DNA from: an uncultured Bradyrhizobium sp.
GTDB taxonomy: Bacteria > Pseudomonadota > Alphaproteobacteria > Rhizobiales > Xanthobacteraceae
Assembly (NCBI RefSeq): GCF_936928535.1
Contig: NZ_CAKZHY010000096.1
Span: forward strand, 62,001-126,000
Length of the DNA: 64,000 bases
Direction of reading: 5' to 3'
Part shown: in pieces, positions 52,120 to 59,934 of the stretch
How the letters are laid out: each line of letters begins with the position of its first letter
Numbering within the stretch: the stretch's first letter is position 1
Translations under genes and position numbers: made by a program
The notes under the pieces: generated by a model
Told to the model about the DNA's origin: nothing
The model's input: only the letters and a program-made list of their open reading frames with translations
Databases searched by the model: none

Positions 52120-53079
52120 TCATCGGAGTTTCGGGTTGAGGGCGTCGCGCAGCCAGTCGCCGAGCAGGTTGATCGACAGGATCAACGCTGCGAGTGCGAT
52201 TCCGGGGAAGGCGACGATCCACCATTCGCCTGCGAACAGATAGCCGTTGCCGATGCGGATCAGCGTGCCGAGCGACGGCATGGTCTCGGGCATGCCCGAG
52301 CCGAGGAATGACAGCGTCGCCTCGGTGATGATGGCGAGCGCGAGGTTGATGGTGGCGATAACGAGGATCGGCCCCGTGGTGTTCGGCAGCACGTGGCGCA
52401 GCATGATCACGGGGGCGGGCAGGCCGATCAATTGCGCGGCTGCGACGTAATCCTTGTTCTTCTCGACCATGACAGAGCCGCGCACCGTACGGGCGTATTG
52501 CACCCAGAAGCTCAGGCCGATCGCGAAGACGAGGACCGCCAGCATGCTCATCTCGTCGAGCCTGTTGCCGAAGACCGATTTGGCGATGCCGTTGATCAAG
52601 AGCGCGATCAGGATGGCCGGAAAAGACAGCTGCACGTCGGCGATGCGCATGATCAGCCCGTCGACGGCGCCGCCGAAATAACCGGCGGTCAACCCGAGCA
52701 GGATGCCGATCGCGCCGGAGAGGACGACGCCGAGGACGCCGACGAGCAGCGAGATGCGCAGGCCGTAGAGGATCGCGGACAGCACGTCGCGGCCCTGCTC
52801 GTCGGTGCCGAGCAGGAATGGGCTCTGGCCGTCGGCGGTCCAGAGTGGCGAGATACGCGAATTCATCAGCTGGAGCTGTGCGGGGTCGAACGGGTTTTGC
52901 ACCGACAGCACGGAAGCAAAGATCGCGATCAGGAAGAACACCAGCGTCACGCCCGCCGCGATCATGGTGATCCTGGAACGGCGGAACGAATAGAACAGGT
53001 CGCTGTCGAGCGCGCGCTTGAACCAGCCTGGTGCGGCGGCGCGCTTCTCAACCTTGTGGGGAACGACGGCCTCGCTCAT
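52120..53079 (-). CDS. Peptide ABC importer permease, DppC type (first system)
   Basis: The 319-residue protein has a long cytoplasmic start (MSEAVVPHKVEKRAAAPGWF) and six helices, the DppC motif SPFLLGTDEQGRDVLSAILY, and the EAA loop DYVAAAQLIGLPAPVIMLRH followed by VLPNTTGPILV. It ends LNLLGDWLRDALNPKLR. The ATG at 53079 is preferred; 21 upstream in-frame codons read through the DppB stop. It begins one base after the DppB stop (53081). Confidence 0.92.
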   Translation of the reverse strand: MSEAVVPHKVEKRAAAPGWFKRALDSDLFYSFRRSRITMIAAGVTLVFFLIAIFASVLSVQNPFDPAQLQLMNSRISPLWTADGQSPFLLGTDEQGRDVLSAILYGLRISLLVGVLGVVLSGAIGILLGLTAGYFGGAVDGLIMRIADVQLSFPAILIALLINGIAKSVFGNRLDEMSMLAVLVFAIGLSFWVQYARTVRGSVMVEKNKDYVAAAQLIGLPAPVIMLRHVLPNTTGPILVIATINLALAIITEATLSFLGSGMPETMPSLGTLIRIGNGYLFAGEWWIVAFPGIALAALILSINLLGDWLRDALNPKLR

Positions 53080-53080
53080 C

Positions 53081-54061
53081 TCAATGTGCCCGGCTGACCG
53101 TCGAGCGCAGCCGCGGATCGACGATGGTGTAGAGGATATCAACCACGAGGTTGATGGTGACGAAGATCAGGGACACCATCATCAGATAGGCCGCCATGAT
53201 CGGGATATCGACGTTCTGGACGGCCTGCACGAACAAGAGTCCCATGCCCGGCCACTGGAACACTGTTTCGGTGATGATTGCGAAAGCAATGACCGAGCCA
53301 AATTGCAGGCCTGCAACGGTGATCACGGGAATCAGCGTATTGCGCAGCGCGTGGCCGAAATGGATCGCCCGCGTGGTCAATCCACGCGCGCGGGCGAAGC
53401 GGATGTAGTCCGTCCGCAACACTTCCAGCATCTCCGCGCGGACGAGGCGCATGATCAACGTCATCTGGAACAGGCCAAGCGTGATCGACGGCATGATCAG
53501 TGCTTTCAGGCCTGACAAGGTCAGGAGTCCCGTCGTCCACCAGCCGATATGCACGACGTCGCCCCGCCCGAACGAGGGCAGCCAGCCGAGGGTCACCGAA
53601 AACAGATAGATCATGAGAATGCCGATCAGGAAGGTCGGCAGCGAGATGCCGATCAAGGAGACGGCCTGGAATATGTGCGTGAGCCAGCTGTCACGGCGAA
53701 GCGCCGAATAGACGCCCATCAGGATGCCGCAGACCATCGCGAAGATGGTGGCGCAAACCGCGAGCTCGAGCGTCGCGGGCATCCGCTCCATCAGCAGGTC
53801 GGTGACCGGCAGGCGGAACTGGTAGGACACGCCGAACTTGAACTGCGCGGCGTTGCCGATATAGCGGCCAAATTGCACGACCACGGGATCGTCGAGGCCG
53901 AGCGATTTGCGGATCGCGGCGCGTTCGGCGCCCGATGTATCCATCCCGACCATTTGGCTCACGGGATCGCCGGCGAACCGGAACATCGAGAATGCGATGA
54001 CCCCGACGGCGATCATCACGCCGATGGCCTGGATGGCCCGGCGCAGTGTGAAAGCGAGCAT
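53081..54061 (-). CDS. Peptide ABC importer permease, DppB type (first system)
   Basis: The 326-residue protein starts MLAFTLRRAIQAIGVMIAVG. The family segments are FRFAGDPVSQMVGMDTSGAE, FSVTLGWLPSFGRGD, and the EAA loop TDYIRFARARGLTTRAIHFG followed by HALRNTLIPVITVAGL. Its ATG lies 115 bases after the binding protein stop, across a strong stem-loop at 54118-54159 that may lower expression of the membrane genes relative to the binding protein. Confidence 0.93.
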   Translation of the reverse strand: MLAFTLRRAIQAIGVMIAVGVIAFSMFRFAGDPVSQMVGMDTSGAERAAIRKSLGLDDPVVVQFGRYIGNAAQFKFGVSYQFRLPVTDLLMERMPATLELAVCATIFAMVCGILMGVYSALRRDSWLTHIFQAVSLIGISLPTFLIGILMIYLFSVTLGWLPSFGRGDVVHIGWWTTGLLTLSGLKALIMPSITLGLFQMTLIMRLVRAEMLEVLRTDYIRFARARGLTTRAIHFGHALRNTLIPVITVAGLQFGSVIAFAIITETVFQWPGMGLLFVQAVQNVDIPIMAAYLMMVSLIFVTINLVVDILYTIVDPRLRSTVSRAH

Positions 54062-54117
54062 CTGTTCCTTTCACATCTCTTCAGTAGCACGCATCATTGC
54101 GTTAGCCCGAAACAACA

Positions 54118-54159
54118 AGTCCCGGAAGCCATGTTTTAGAAGTATTGGCTTCCGGGACT
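54118..54159 (-). other. 14-base perfect stem-loop between binding-protein and permease genes
   Basis: AGTCCCGGAAGCCA and TGGCTTCCGGGACT pair completely around a 14-base loop. No U-run follows on the minus strand, so it is read-through capable. Such hairpins commonly protect the 3' end of binding-protein mRNA from decay, giving more binding protein than permease. Confidence 0.6.
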
Positions 54160-54176
54160 CCACAAGATGTCGATAC

Positions 54177-55778
54177 CTACTCGTCCTGCTTGGTCGCCCA
54201 GTAGAGCCTGACCATGTTGTCCGCACTCTGGGTCAGCTTCACCTTCTTCGAGACGCCCCAGGCGAGCGCCTGCTGGTGCAGCGGGACATAGGCCCAGTCC
54301 TTCATCGAAAGCTCGAAGGCCTGCTTGATCAGCAGATCGCGCTTGGTCGGGTCGGATTCCACGAGGACCTTGTCGGCAAGCGCGTCGAACTCCTTGTTGC
54401 AGTAACCGGCAAGATTGGCTTCGCCACGGTTCGGATCCTTCGGATCGTCCCGACAGCCCATGATGTCGTGAAGCACGTTCTGGGAGTCCAGCGTATCCGG
54501 GGTCCAGCCCAGCATGAACAGCGAGGTCTTGTAGCCGCCGGGCTTCAGCACCTTTGCGAAATACTGGGCCTTCGGCTGCGCCAGCAGGTCCACCTTGATG
54601 TTGATGCGGGCGAGCATGCCGACGATGGCCTGGCAGATCGCGGCATCATTCACGTAGCGATCGTTCGGGCAATCCATCGTCACCTCGAAACCGTCGGCAT
54701 AGCCAGCGTCGGCGAGGAGCTTCTTGGCGGCGTCCGGATCGAACTTCGGCCGGGTGAAGTCCTTCGACATCGCGAAGATCTCCGGTGCGACCATCAATGC
54801 GGACGGCGTGGACAGGCCGCGCATGACGCGATTCTTGATCAGATCGATGTCGATCGCCCGGTAGACCGCTTCGCGGACGCGAACGTCCTTGAACGGGTTC
54901 TTGCCCTTGACGTTGGAGTAGAGCAGCTCGTCACGCGCCTGGTCCATGCCGACGAAGATGGTGCGGAGCTCGGGTCCCGTCAGCACCGTGGCGTTGGCGC
55001 TCGCTTTGACGCGCTCGATGTCCTGGACCGGAACCGGTTCGATCACGTCGACTTCGCCCGACAGCAGCGCCGCGACCCGCGTGGCCGGGTTTGCGATCGG
55101 TGTGAAGACGATCTCCTTCAGATTATGTTCCGGCTTGCCCCACCAGTTCGGATTGGCCTTGAACACGGTCTTTACGCCCGGCTGATGGCTCTCGATGATG
55201 AAGGGACCGGTGCCGTTTTCGTGGAGCGAAGCGTAGCTCGGAGTCGTCGCGGCCGCCGGCGTCGGTGCCACCGCATCGTTCGCCTCTGCCCATTTCTTGT
55301 CCATGATGTACCAGGTCGCCCACAGCGCCGTCAGGATCGGATTGGGCGAGGTCAGGACGAAATCGACGGTGTAGTCGTCGACCTTGACGACCTTGGCGTC
55401 GGCGGGGACGCGGCTCAGGAAGTTGGAGCCTTTTGCCCGCACGCGCTCGGCAGAGAACACCACATCGTCAGCGGTGAAGGGATCCCCATTGTGGAATTTC
55501 ACGCCCTTGCGCAGGTGAAAGCGCCAGCGGGTCGGCTCCGGTGTCTCCCAGCTTTCGGCGAGCGCCGGGATGATCTTCAGGTCCTTGCCGCGGGCGACCA
55601 GGCCCTCATAGACATGACCGAGATGCGCGCTGGTAGTCGACTCGTTCAGCGTGTATGGGTCGAGCGATTTCAGCTCACCCTGATTGGCGTAGCGCAGCGT
55701 CTGGCTCGACGCCGGCGAGACCGCCAACGCCAGCACACCGGCGAGCGTCGCCGCAAACAAACTTCGTCCGACTGACAT
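54177..55778 (-). CDS. Peptide ABC importer substrate-binding protein (first system)
   Basis: The 533-residue precursor starts at ATG 55778, preceded by GGAGAGGG, and has a signal peptide cut after SSA-like ASSQ near residue 26. The mature N-terminus (LRYANQGELKSLDPYTLNES) and LRKGVKFHNGDPFTADDVVF are standard SBP_bac_5. The C-terminus mentions three disulfide-capable Cys (MDCPNDR, DAAICQA, MGCRDD). An upstream open frame of 60 codons lies in the promoter region and is not used. It is the first gene of the 12-gene unit. Confidence 0.92.
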   Translation of the reverse strand: MSVGRSLFAATLAGVLALAVSPASSQTLRYANQGELKSLDPYTLNESTTSAHLGHVYEGLVARGKDLKIIPALAESWETPEPTRWRFHLRKGVKFHNGDPFTADDVVFSAERVRAKGSNFLSRVPADAKVVKVDDYTVDFVLTSPNPILTALWATWYIMDKKWAEANDAVAPTPAAATTPSYASLHENGTGPFIIESHQPGVKTVFKANPNWWGKPEHNLKEIVFTPIANPATRVAALLSGEVDVIEPVPVQDIERVKASANATVLTGPELRTIFVGMDQARDELLYSNVKGKNPFKDVRVREAVYRAIDIDLIKNRVMRGLSTPSALMVAPEIFAMSKDFTRPKFDPDAAKKLLADAGYADGFEVTMDCPNDRYVNDAAICQAIVGMLARINIKVDLLAQPKAQYFAKVLKPGGYKTSLFMLGWTPDTLDSQNVLHDIMGCRDDPKDPNRGEANLAGYCNKEFDALADKVLVESDPTKRDLLIKQAFELSMKDWAYVPLHQQALAWGVSKKVKLTQSADNMVRLYWATKQDE

Positions 55779-56151
55779 TCTTGACCCTCTCCACTCGCCC
55801 ACACCGTAATTTTTGATTGTTCGGTGGGGTTGATCGATCCATGTTGCCCAGAGTTCTCGACCCGTGCAAGCGCCATTCCAGCAAGGAACGCGCCAAGTTG
55901 CACCGCTGTGCAGCAATGCTGACCAACAATTTAGGGGAGAGAGGCGCACCAGCGACATTGGACTTTCGACCTGTCAGGCCTCGAAATAAGGGTGGAAACG
56001 GCCCGCCAGCGCCCATTCGCGCGGATTATTTGATTGACCATGTCGGCCGATTGCGGAAGCCGCGCATCCGGTCCCGGTTCAGGTCGCTTGCGTCGCACGC
56101 CATGTCGCGGCGATACTGCGTGACGCCGCTCGAATCTCATCCGGAGGGGAC
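55779..56151. other. 373-base divergent promoter region without a gene
   Basis: This gap separates the minus-strand peptide importer unit from the plus-strand DUF6489 gene. The only structure I can support is the sigma-54-like element at 55880-55895. Short open frames here have no ribosome binding site or recognisable product. Confidence 0.6.
55880..55895 (-). promoter_or_regulatory. Candidate sigma-54 (RpoN) promoter of the peptide importer/GGT operon
   Basis: On the minus strand TGGCGC-GTTCC-TTGCT fits the TGGCAC-N5-TTGCW consensus with one mismatch; the invariant GG and GC are ten bases apart. Transcription would start near 55869, about 90 bases before the binding-protein ATG. Chance matches occur in GC-rich DNA, so it needs testing. 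Confidence 0.42.
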
Positions 56152-56409
56152 ATGAAGGTTAATATCGAAATCGACTGCACCCCCCTCGAGGCCCGCCAGT
56201 TCTTCGGATTGCCTGACGTGTCGCCGATGCAGGTTGCAGTGATGGACAAGCTCCAACAGCAGGTCTTGAGCAATATCGACAAGGTCTCGCCGGAATCGCT
56301 GATCCAGAGCTGGTTCACTTTCGATCCCAAGCTGGCGGAACGGTTTCAGGACATGTTTGTCACCATGGCCGGGCTCGGCGCCCCGCGCAGCGGCGACAAG
56401 AAGAAGTAA
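56152..56409 (+). CDS. DUF6489-family small protein
   Basis: The 85-residue protein (MKVNIEIDCTPLEARQFFGL, then PDVSPMQVAVMDKLQQQVLS) is acidic and helical, with a Lys-rich end GDKKK. I associate this opening with DUF6489, a family of small alphaproteobacterial proteins of unknown role. GGAGGGG precedes ATG 56152 at the right distance. Its TAA overlaps the start of the alpha/beta hydrolase by one base, so both are translated together. Amphipathic helices could bind a lipid or polymer surface; that is only a guess from the lipid-related neighbours. Confidence 0.75.
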   Translation: MKVNIEIDCTPLEARQFFGLPDVSPMQVAVMDKLQQQVLSNIDKVSPESLIQSWFTFDPKLAERFQDMFVTMAGLGAPRSGDKKK

Positions 56410-57209
56410 TGCCCGACGCGCGCGACGGGGCGCCAGGCTCGGGCGGGCTTCGTCCGCCGGCCCTCGGCCTGCTGCTCGCCGAGGCGCGTGGCCTGTTCGA
56501 ATTCAACGCCAGCGTGCTGCTGTCGCCGCTGCTGATGCGCGCGCCCAGGGGCGATGGCCATCCGGTGCTGACGCTGCCGGGCTTTCTCGCCAGCGATCTG
56601 TCGATGGCACCGATGCGGCGCTATCTCGGCGAACTCGGCTATGAAGCCCATGCTTGGCGGATGGGCCGCAACCTCGGCGGACTGGCGCGGATGCGCCAAG
56701 CCCTGCGCGCGCGTCTCACCGAGATTCACGCCGCAACCGGGCGCAAGGTCAGCCTGGTCGGATGGAGCCTCGGTGGCGTCTATGCCCGCGATCTCGCGCT
56801 GCAGGCGCCCGATCTGGTCCGCTATGTCATCACGCTCGGCAGCCCCTTTGCGAATGATGTACGGGCGACCAATGCGACCGCGCTGTACGAAGCGTTGTCC
56901 GGCGAGCGGGTCGAGGACTTTGCCGAACTGCGCGAGGCGATCGCCGGTGATCTGAAGGTGCCGGCGACGTCGATTTATTCGCGCGCCGATGGCGTTGTGA
57001 ACTGGCGGACCTGTCTGCTGCGCCCCAACGAGCGGGCCGAGAATATCGAAGTGTATTTCGCTAGCCATATCGGTCTCGGGGTGAACCCCGCGGCGTTGTG
57101 GGCGGTGGCCGATCGCCTGGCGCAACCGGAGGGGGAGTTCTGGCCATTTGATCGGGCCGGGCCGTTTGCCATTGCATATGCCCCGCCGGAGCGGGCAATA
57201 TCGACCTGA
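56409..57209 (+). CDS. Alpha/beta hydrolase, lipase-like
   Basis: The 266-residue protein has a nucleophile elbow GWSLGGVYARDLAL (GxSxG with Ser in the middle) after VLTLPGFLASDLSMAPMRRY, in which the loop would form the oxyanion hole. The Asp and His of the triad are likely near SRADGVVNWRT and FASHIGLGVNPA. It starts one base inside the DUF6489 stop. PGFL and the SLGG context resemble triacylglycerol or cofactor-acting esterases rather than dehalogenases. It precedes the wax ester synthase by 47 bases, so a lipid substrate is plausible. Confidence 0.8.
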   Translation: MPDARDGAPGSGGLRPPALGLLLAEARGLFEFNASVLLSPLLMRAPRGDGHPVLTLPGFLASDLSMAPMRRYLGELGYEAHAWRMGRNLGGLARMRQALRARLTEIHAATGRKVSLVGWSLGGVYARDLALQAPDLVRYVITLGSPFANDVRATNATALYEALSGERVEDFAELREAIAGDLKVPATSIYSRADGVVNWRTCLLRPNERAENIEVYFASHIGLGVNPAALWAVADRLAQPEGEFWPFDRAGPFAIAYAPPERAIST

Positions 57210-57256
57210 CGAGAAGCGCCAGCAAGGCGCCAGTCGAGAGTTAAGCGGAGGGAACT

Positions 57257-58807
57257 ATGGCTGACGGTAAGAAACTGTCGTCGCTGGACGCGTCATTTCT
57301 CTATCTGGAAACGCCCGAGATGCCGATGCACGTCGGCAGCATGGCGATCTTTCGCCTGCCTGACGACTACAAGGGCGACTTCTTCGAAGACTTCAAGGCG
57401 ATGATCGTGTCGCGGCTGCACATCGCGCCGATCCTCAAGGCGCGCCTGGAGAAGGCGCCGCTCGACATCGATCATCCCTCCTGGGTCGAGGACGACCAGT
57501 TCGACATCGACCGTCACATCTTCCGCGCCAGCCTGCCGGCGCCGCGCGACCGCGCCACGCTCGAGCGCATCGTCGGCTGGATGCATGCCAAGCTGCTGAA
57601 CCGCGCCCGCCCGCTCTGGGAGTTCTACGTGTTCGAGGGCATGAAGGACAATGAGGTCGGGCTCTACTCCAAGATGCACCATGCCGCCATCGACGGCGGC
57701 GCCGGCGCGGCCCTCACCAACATGATCTACGACATCTCGCCGATCCCGCGAAAGGTCGAGCCGCCGACCGGCGGGTCCAAGCCCGGGCAGGAGCCGCGCG
57801 ACATCGCTGCCAACCTGCTCGATTCCTATCAGCAGCTCTTCAGCCAACCGCTCGAAGCTTCGACGGCCGCGAAGAACCTGCAATTGCCGCGCACCGGCAA
57901 GAGCGACATCGGGTCGATCCTGTTCGACAATGCGATGTACCAGATCGAGAGCGCGGTGCGCTTCGCCGGCAATATTCCGACCATGGTCAAGAGCGTCTCA
58001 GACGTGCTCGGCAAGATTTCCGATCCGAAGTCGCGCGAAAGCCTCGCCAGCATGGTGTCGCCGCCGACCATGCTCAACAAGACGATTTCGTCGGAGCGCA
58101 GTTTTGCCGGCGTGTCGATCTCTCTGTCGCGCTCGAAGGCGCTGGCCAAGCAGGCCGGCGGCAAGCTCAACGACGTTGTGCTGGCGCTCGCCTCGGGCGT
58201 GGTCCGCCGCTATCTGCTGCAATATGGCACGCTGCCGGCAAAGTCCCTGACCGCCGCCGTGCCGATCTCGCTGCGCGAGGAGGGCAACACCGAGGCCAAT
58301 AACCAGGTGTTCGGCATGATCTGCTCGATCGCGACCAATATCGCGGATCCCAAGGCGCGGCTTGAGGCCATCATCGCGCAGTCGACCAAGTCCAAGGAGA
58401 TGTCGCACCCGCTGCGGGCCTTGATGCCGCAGGTCTCCAACATCTCGATGCTAGGGGCGCCGATCATCGTCCAGATCCTAGCACTGCTCTATAGCCGCTC
58501 GGACCTGTCGGATGTGTTGCCGCCAGCTGCCAATATCACCGTCTCCAACGTGCCAGGGCCGCGGCAGACGCTCTACGCGGCCGGCGCCGAGCTGCTGCAC
58601 ATCTTCCCGGTGTCGATCTCGACGCATGGGCAGGCGCTCAATATCACCGTGCAGAGCTATCGCGACCAACTCGATTTCGGCTTCATCGTCGGCGCCAACA
58701 TCATTCCGCATGTGCAGGTGATGTGCGACATGCTGCCGGAGGAGTTCGCCGCGCTCGAAGCGGCCTATGCGCCGCCTGCGTCCGACGTCAAGGGCGCGGC
58801 CGAATAG
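57257..58807 (+). CDS. Wax ester synthase/diacylglycerol acyltransferase (WS/DGAT)
   Basis: The 516-residue protein opens LSSLDASFLYLETPEMPMHV, the family start, and has the condensation motif HHxxxDG at His141-His142-x3-Asp146-Gly147 (MHHAAIDGGAGAAL). The second half contains LPPAANITVSNVPGPRQTLY, the conserved NVPGP patch. WS/DGAT enzymes join acyl-CoA to fatty alcohols or diacylglycerol to make storage wax or triacylglycerol at the inner membrane. It lies 18 bases before an epoxide-hydrolase-like gene and near a fatty-acid-hydroxylase P450, supporting a lipid-modifying cluster. Confidence 0.9.
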   Translation: MADGKKLSSLDASFLYLETPEMPMHVGSMAIFRLPDDYKGDFFEDFKAMIVSRLHIAPILKARLEKAPLDIDHPSWVEDDQFDIDRHIFRASLPAPRDRATLERIVGWMHAKLLNRARPLWEFYVFEGMKDNEVGLYSKMHHAAIDGGAGAALTNMIYDISPIPRKVEPPTGGSKPGQEPRDIAANLLDSYQQLFSQPLEASTAAKNLQLPRTGKSDIGSILFDNAMYQIESAVRFAGNIPTMVKSVSDVLGKISDPKSRESLASMVSPPTMLNKTISSERSFAGVSISLSRSKALAKQAGGKLNDVVLALASGVVRRYLLQYGTLPAKSLTAAVPISLREEGNTEANNQVFGMICSIATNIADPKARLEAIIAQSTKSKEMSHPLRALMPQVSNISMLGAPIIVQILALLYSRSDLSDVLPPAANITVSNVPGPRQTLYAAGAELLHIFPVSISTHGQALNITVQSYRDQLDFGFIVGANIIPHVQVMCDMLPEEFAALEAAYAPPASDVKGAAE

Positions 58808-58825
58808 GAAGTCAGGATTCTTGCA

Positions 58826-59821
58826 ATGATCGAAATGCCGCCGCTCAAGTTCGCTCAGACGAACGGAATTCGCATGGGCTATTACGAGGCAGGCCCGGTG
58901 ACCGACAAGCCGCCGGTTGTCTTGTGCCATGGCTGGCCCGAGCTCGCCTTTTCCTGGCGTCACCAGATCAAGGCGCTGAGCGAGGCCGGCATCCGCGTGA
59001 TCGCGCCGGACCAGCGCGGTTACGGCGCGACCGACCGGCCTGAGCCGGTCGAAGCCTATGACATGGAGCACCTGACCGGCGATCTCGTTGGGCTGCTCGA
59101 TCATCTCAACATCGAGAAGGCGATTTTCGTCGGCCATGATTGGGGTGGCTTCGTCGTCTGGCAGATGCCGCTGCGGCACCCCACGCGTGTTGCCGGCGTC
59201 GTCGGTGTCAACACACCGCATTGGGACCGCGCGCCGATGGATCCGATCGCGCTGTTCCGCCAGCGCTTCGGCGACCAGATGTACATCGTTCAGTTCCAGG
59301 ATCCGGCACGCGAGCCGGACAGGATCTTCGGCAGCCGCGTCGAGCAGACCTTTGATGCTTTCATGCGCAAGCCGCTGCCGCGGCCGGCGGAGAAATCAGG
59401 GGAGCCGCCGATCGCCGGCGTTGGCGCATCGTCGAAGACCAACCTGGCATTTCCTCAGATGATCGCGGCTTATGACGCCAAGGTCGATCCGCGCGCGCCG
59501 ATCCTATCTGCCGACGAGAAAAAGGTGTTCGTCGATACTTTCACGCAGACCGGCTTCACCGGTGGCATCAACTGGTATCGCAATTTCACCCGCAATTGGG
59601 AGCGCTCGAAAGGTCTCGACCACCACATCAGCGTGCCGTCGCTGATGATCATGGCCGAGAACGATGCGGTGCTGCCGCCGTCGGCGGCTGACGGCATGGA
59701 AAAGCTGGTCGCTGACCTCGAGAAGTACCTGGTGAAGGACAGCGGCCATTGGACGCAGCAGGAGAAGCCGGGAGAGGTCAGCGCCATCTTGATCGAATGG
59801 CGTAAAAGGCGGTTTGGCTGA
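58826..59821 (+). CDS. Epoxide-hydrolase-like alpha/beta hydrolase
   Basis: The 331-residue protein has HGWPELAFSWRHQ (oxyanion hole HGxP), nucleophile Asp in VGHDWGGFVVWQM, and a cap. Candidate Tyr residues in the cap (GGINWYRNFTRNW) are the acid pair of epoxide hydrolases. The C-terminal His is in VKDSGHWTQQEKPGE. This pattern suits soluble epoxide hydrolases of the EphA/bacterial type; fluoroacetate-type dehalogenases share the fold but lack the cap tyrosines. The P450 downstream could supply epoxide substrates, which would make a two-step route from a fatty acid or lipid. Confidence 0.88.
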   Translation: MIEMPPLKFAQTNGIRMGYYEAGPVTDKPPVVLCHGWPELAFSWRHQIKALSEAGIRVIAPDQRGYGATDRPEPVEAYDMEHLTGDLVGLLDHLNIEKAIFVGHDWGGFVVWQMPLRHPTRVAGVVGVNTPHWDRAPMDPIALFRQRFGDQMYIVQFQDPAREPDRIFGSRVEQTFDAFMRKPLPRPAEKSGEPPIAGVGASSKTNLAFPQMIAAYDAKVDPRAPILSADEKKVFVDTFTQTGFTGGINWYRNFTRNWERSKGLDHHISVPSLMIMAENDAVLPPSAADGMEKLVADLEKYLVKDSGHWTQQEKPGEVSAILIEWRKRRFG

Positions 59822-59830
59822 CGACGCAGT

Positions 59831-59912
59831 CGTCATCCCGGGGCGACGCATAGCGTCGAAGCCGGGATCTCGAGATTCCGGGTCTGTTCCTTCGGACCAT
59901 CCCGGAACGACG
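59831..59912. repeat. Extragenic palindrome, family B copy 2
   Basis: CGTCATCCCGGGG opens and CCCGGAACGACG closes the unit, with the same CGAGATTCCGGGTCTG and CCTTCGGACC interior as the copy at 18747-18825. The first loop carries GACGCATAGCGTC, absent from copy 1. It lies just upstream of the CYP102-type gene, so it may end the hydrolase transcript. Confidence 0.8.
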
Positions 59913-59934
59913 CAAGGCGGGGGGAAGCGTAGCA

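Noticed and set aside
53907..55775. A 622-codon plus-strand frame opposite the binding protein
   Set aside because: The minus strand has a signal peptide and SBP_bac_5 motifs, while the plus frame has no start signal or recognisable domain.
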